A stretch of 6,057 nucleotides of DNA from Ignavibacteriales bacterium (GTDB lineage Bacteria > Bacteroidota > Ignavibacteria > UBA10030), in contig JACQPU010000194.1 in assembly GCA_016207365.1 (NCBI GenBank), forward strand, positions 1-6,057, in the 5' to 3' direction. The notes below the pieces were generated by a model. The model had not been told where the DNA came from. It made no database searches and saw only the letters and a list, made by a program, of their open reading frames with translations. The position numbers and the translations under genes were made by a program. Positions 6,024 to 6,057 of this stretch are shown here, one piece after another (position 1 is the first letter of the stretch; every line of letters begins with the position of its first letter).

Positions 6024-6057
6024 CATGAAAGACAAGGAATACTGGTTGTAATTAAAA

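Noticed and set aside
6024..6057. A possible end of a further minus-strand gene at the right edge.
   Set aside because: Only 34 bases are available and stops occur early in two frames. The terminator-like hairpin hints at a gene beyond the edge, but no coding sequence can be supported.

Overview
The window comes from a diderm (outer-membrane) bacterium and looks like part of a chromosomal lipopolysaccharide or surface-glycan assembly locus. The evidence is a glycosyltransferase family 4 tail, an MsbA-type lipid exporter, two heptosyltransferase-like GT9 enzymes and an O-antigen ligase/polymerase-type membrane protein packed together. Base composition appears moderate. Two of the four junction starts are GTG and one is TTG, and ribosome binding sites are mostly weak. 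These traits do not identify a phylum. An FCB-group-like bacterium (Ignavibacteria/Chlorobi/Bacteroidetes side) is only a guess from the style of the GT9 and exporter proteins.

Layout. Bases 1-360 (+ strand) hold the 3' end of a GT4 glycosyltransferase whose start lies outside the window. It converges on a minus-strand operon, and the two stop codons physically overlap (357-360). Reading the minus strand in transcription order, the operon is: a DUF971 zinc-binding small protein (5989-5690), a 75-bp gap, an MsbA-like ABC exporter (5614-3770), GT9 glycosyltransferase A (3773-2652), GT9 glycosyltransferase B (2655-1522), and an O-antigen ligase/polymerase family membrane protein (1529-357). The last four genes overlap by 4, 4 and 8 bp and are almost certainly co-transcribed and translationally coupled. 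A hairpin followed by six U residues (6023-5996, minus strand) sits directly in front of the DUF971 start. It either terminates a gene lying beyond the right edge or acts as a leader element for this operon.

How the genes may work together (inference from family knowledge). The GT4 and GT9 enzymes would add sugars to a lipid-linked core on the cytoplasmic side. The MsbA-like exporter would flip the lipid-linked glycan across the inner membrane. The Wzy/WaaL-family protein would polymerise or ligate glycan on the periplasmic face. The DUF971 protein has no evident role in this pathway and may be a housekeeping gene at the head of the transcript.

I found no RNA gene, CRISPR array, insertion sequence or prophage element. 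Nothing here amounts to a clearly new biological system. The items most worth checking are the hairpin abutting the first gene, the divergent active-site motifs of the GT9 pair, and the run of non-AUG coupled starts.
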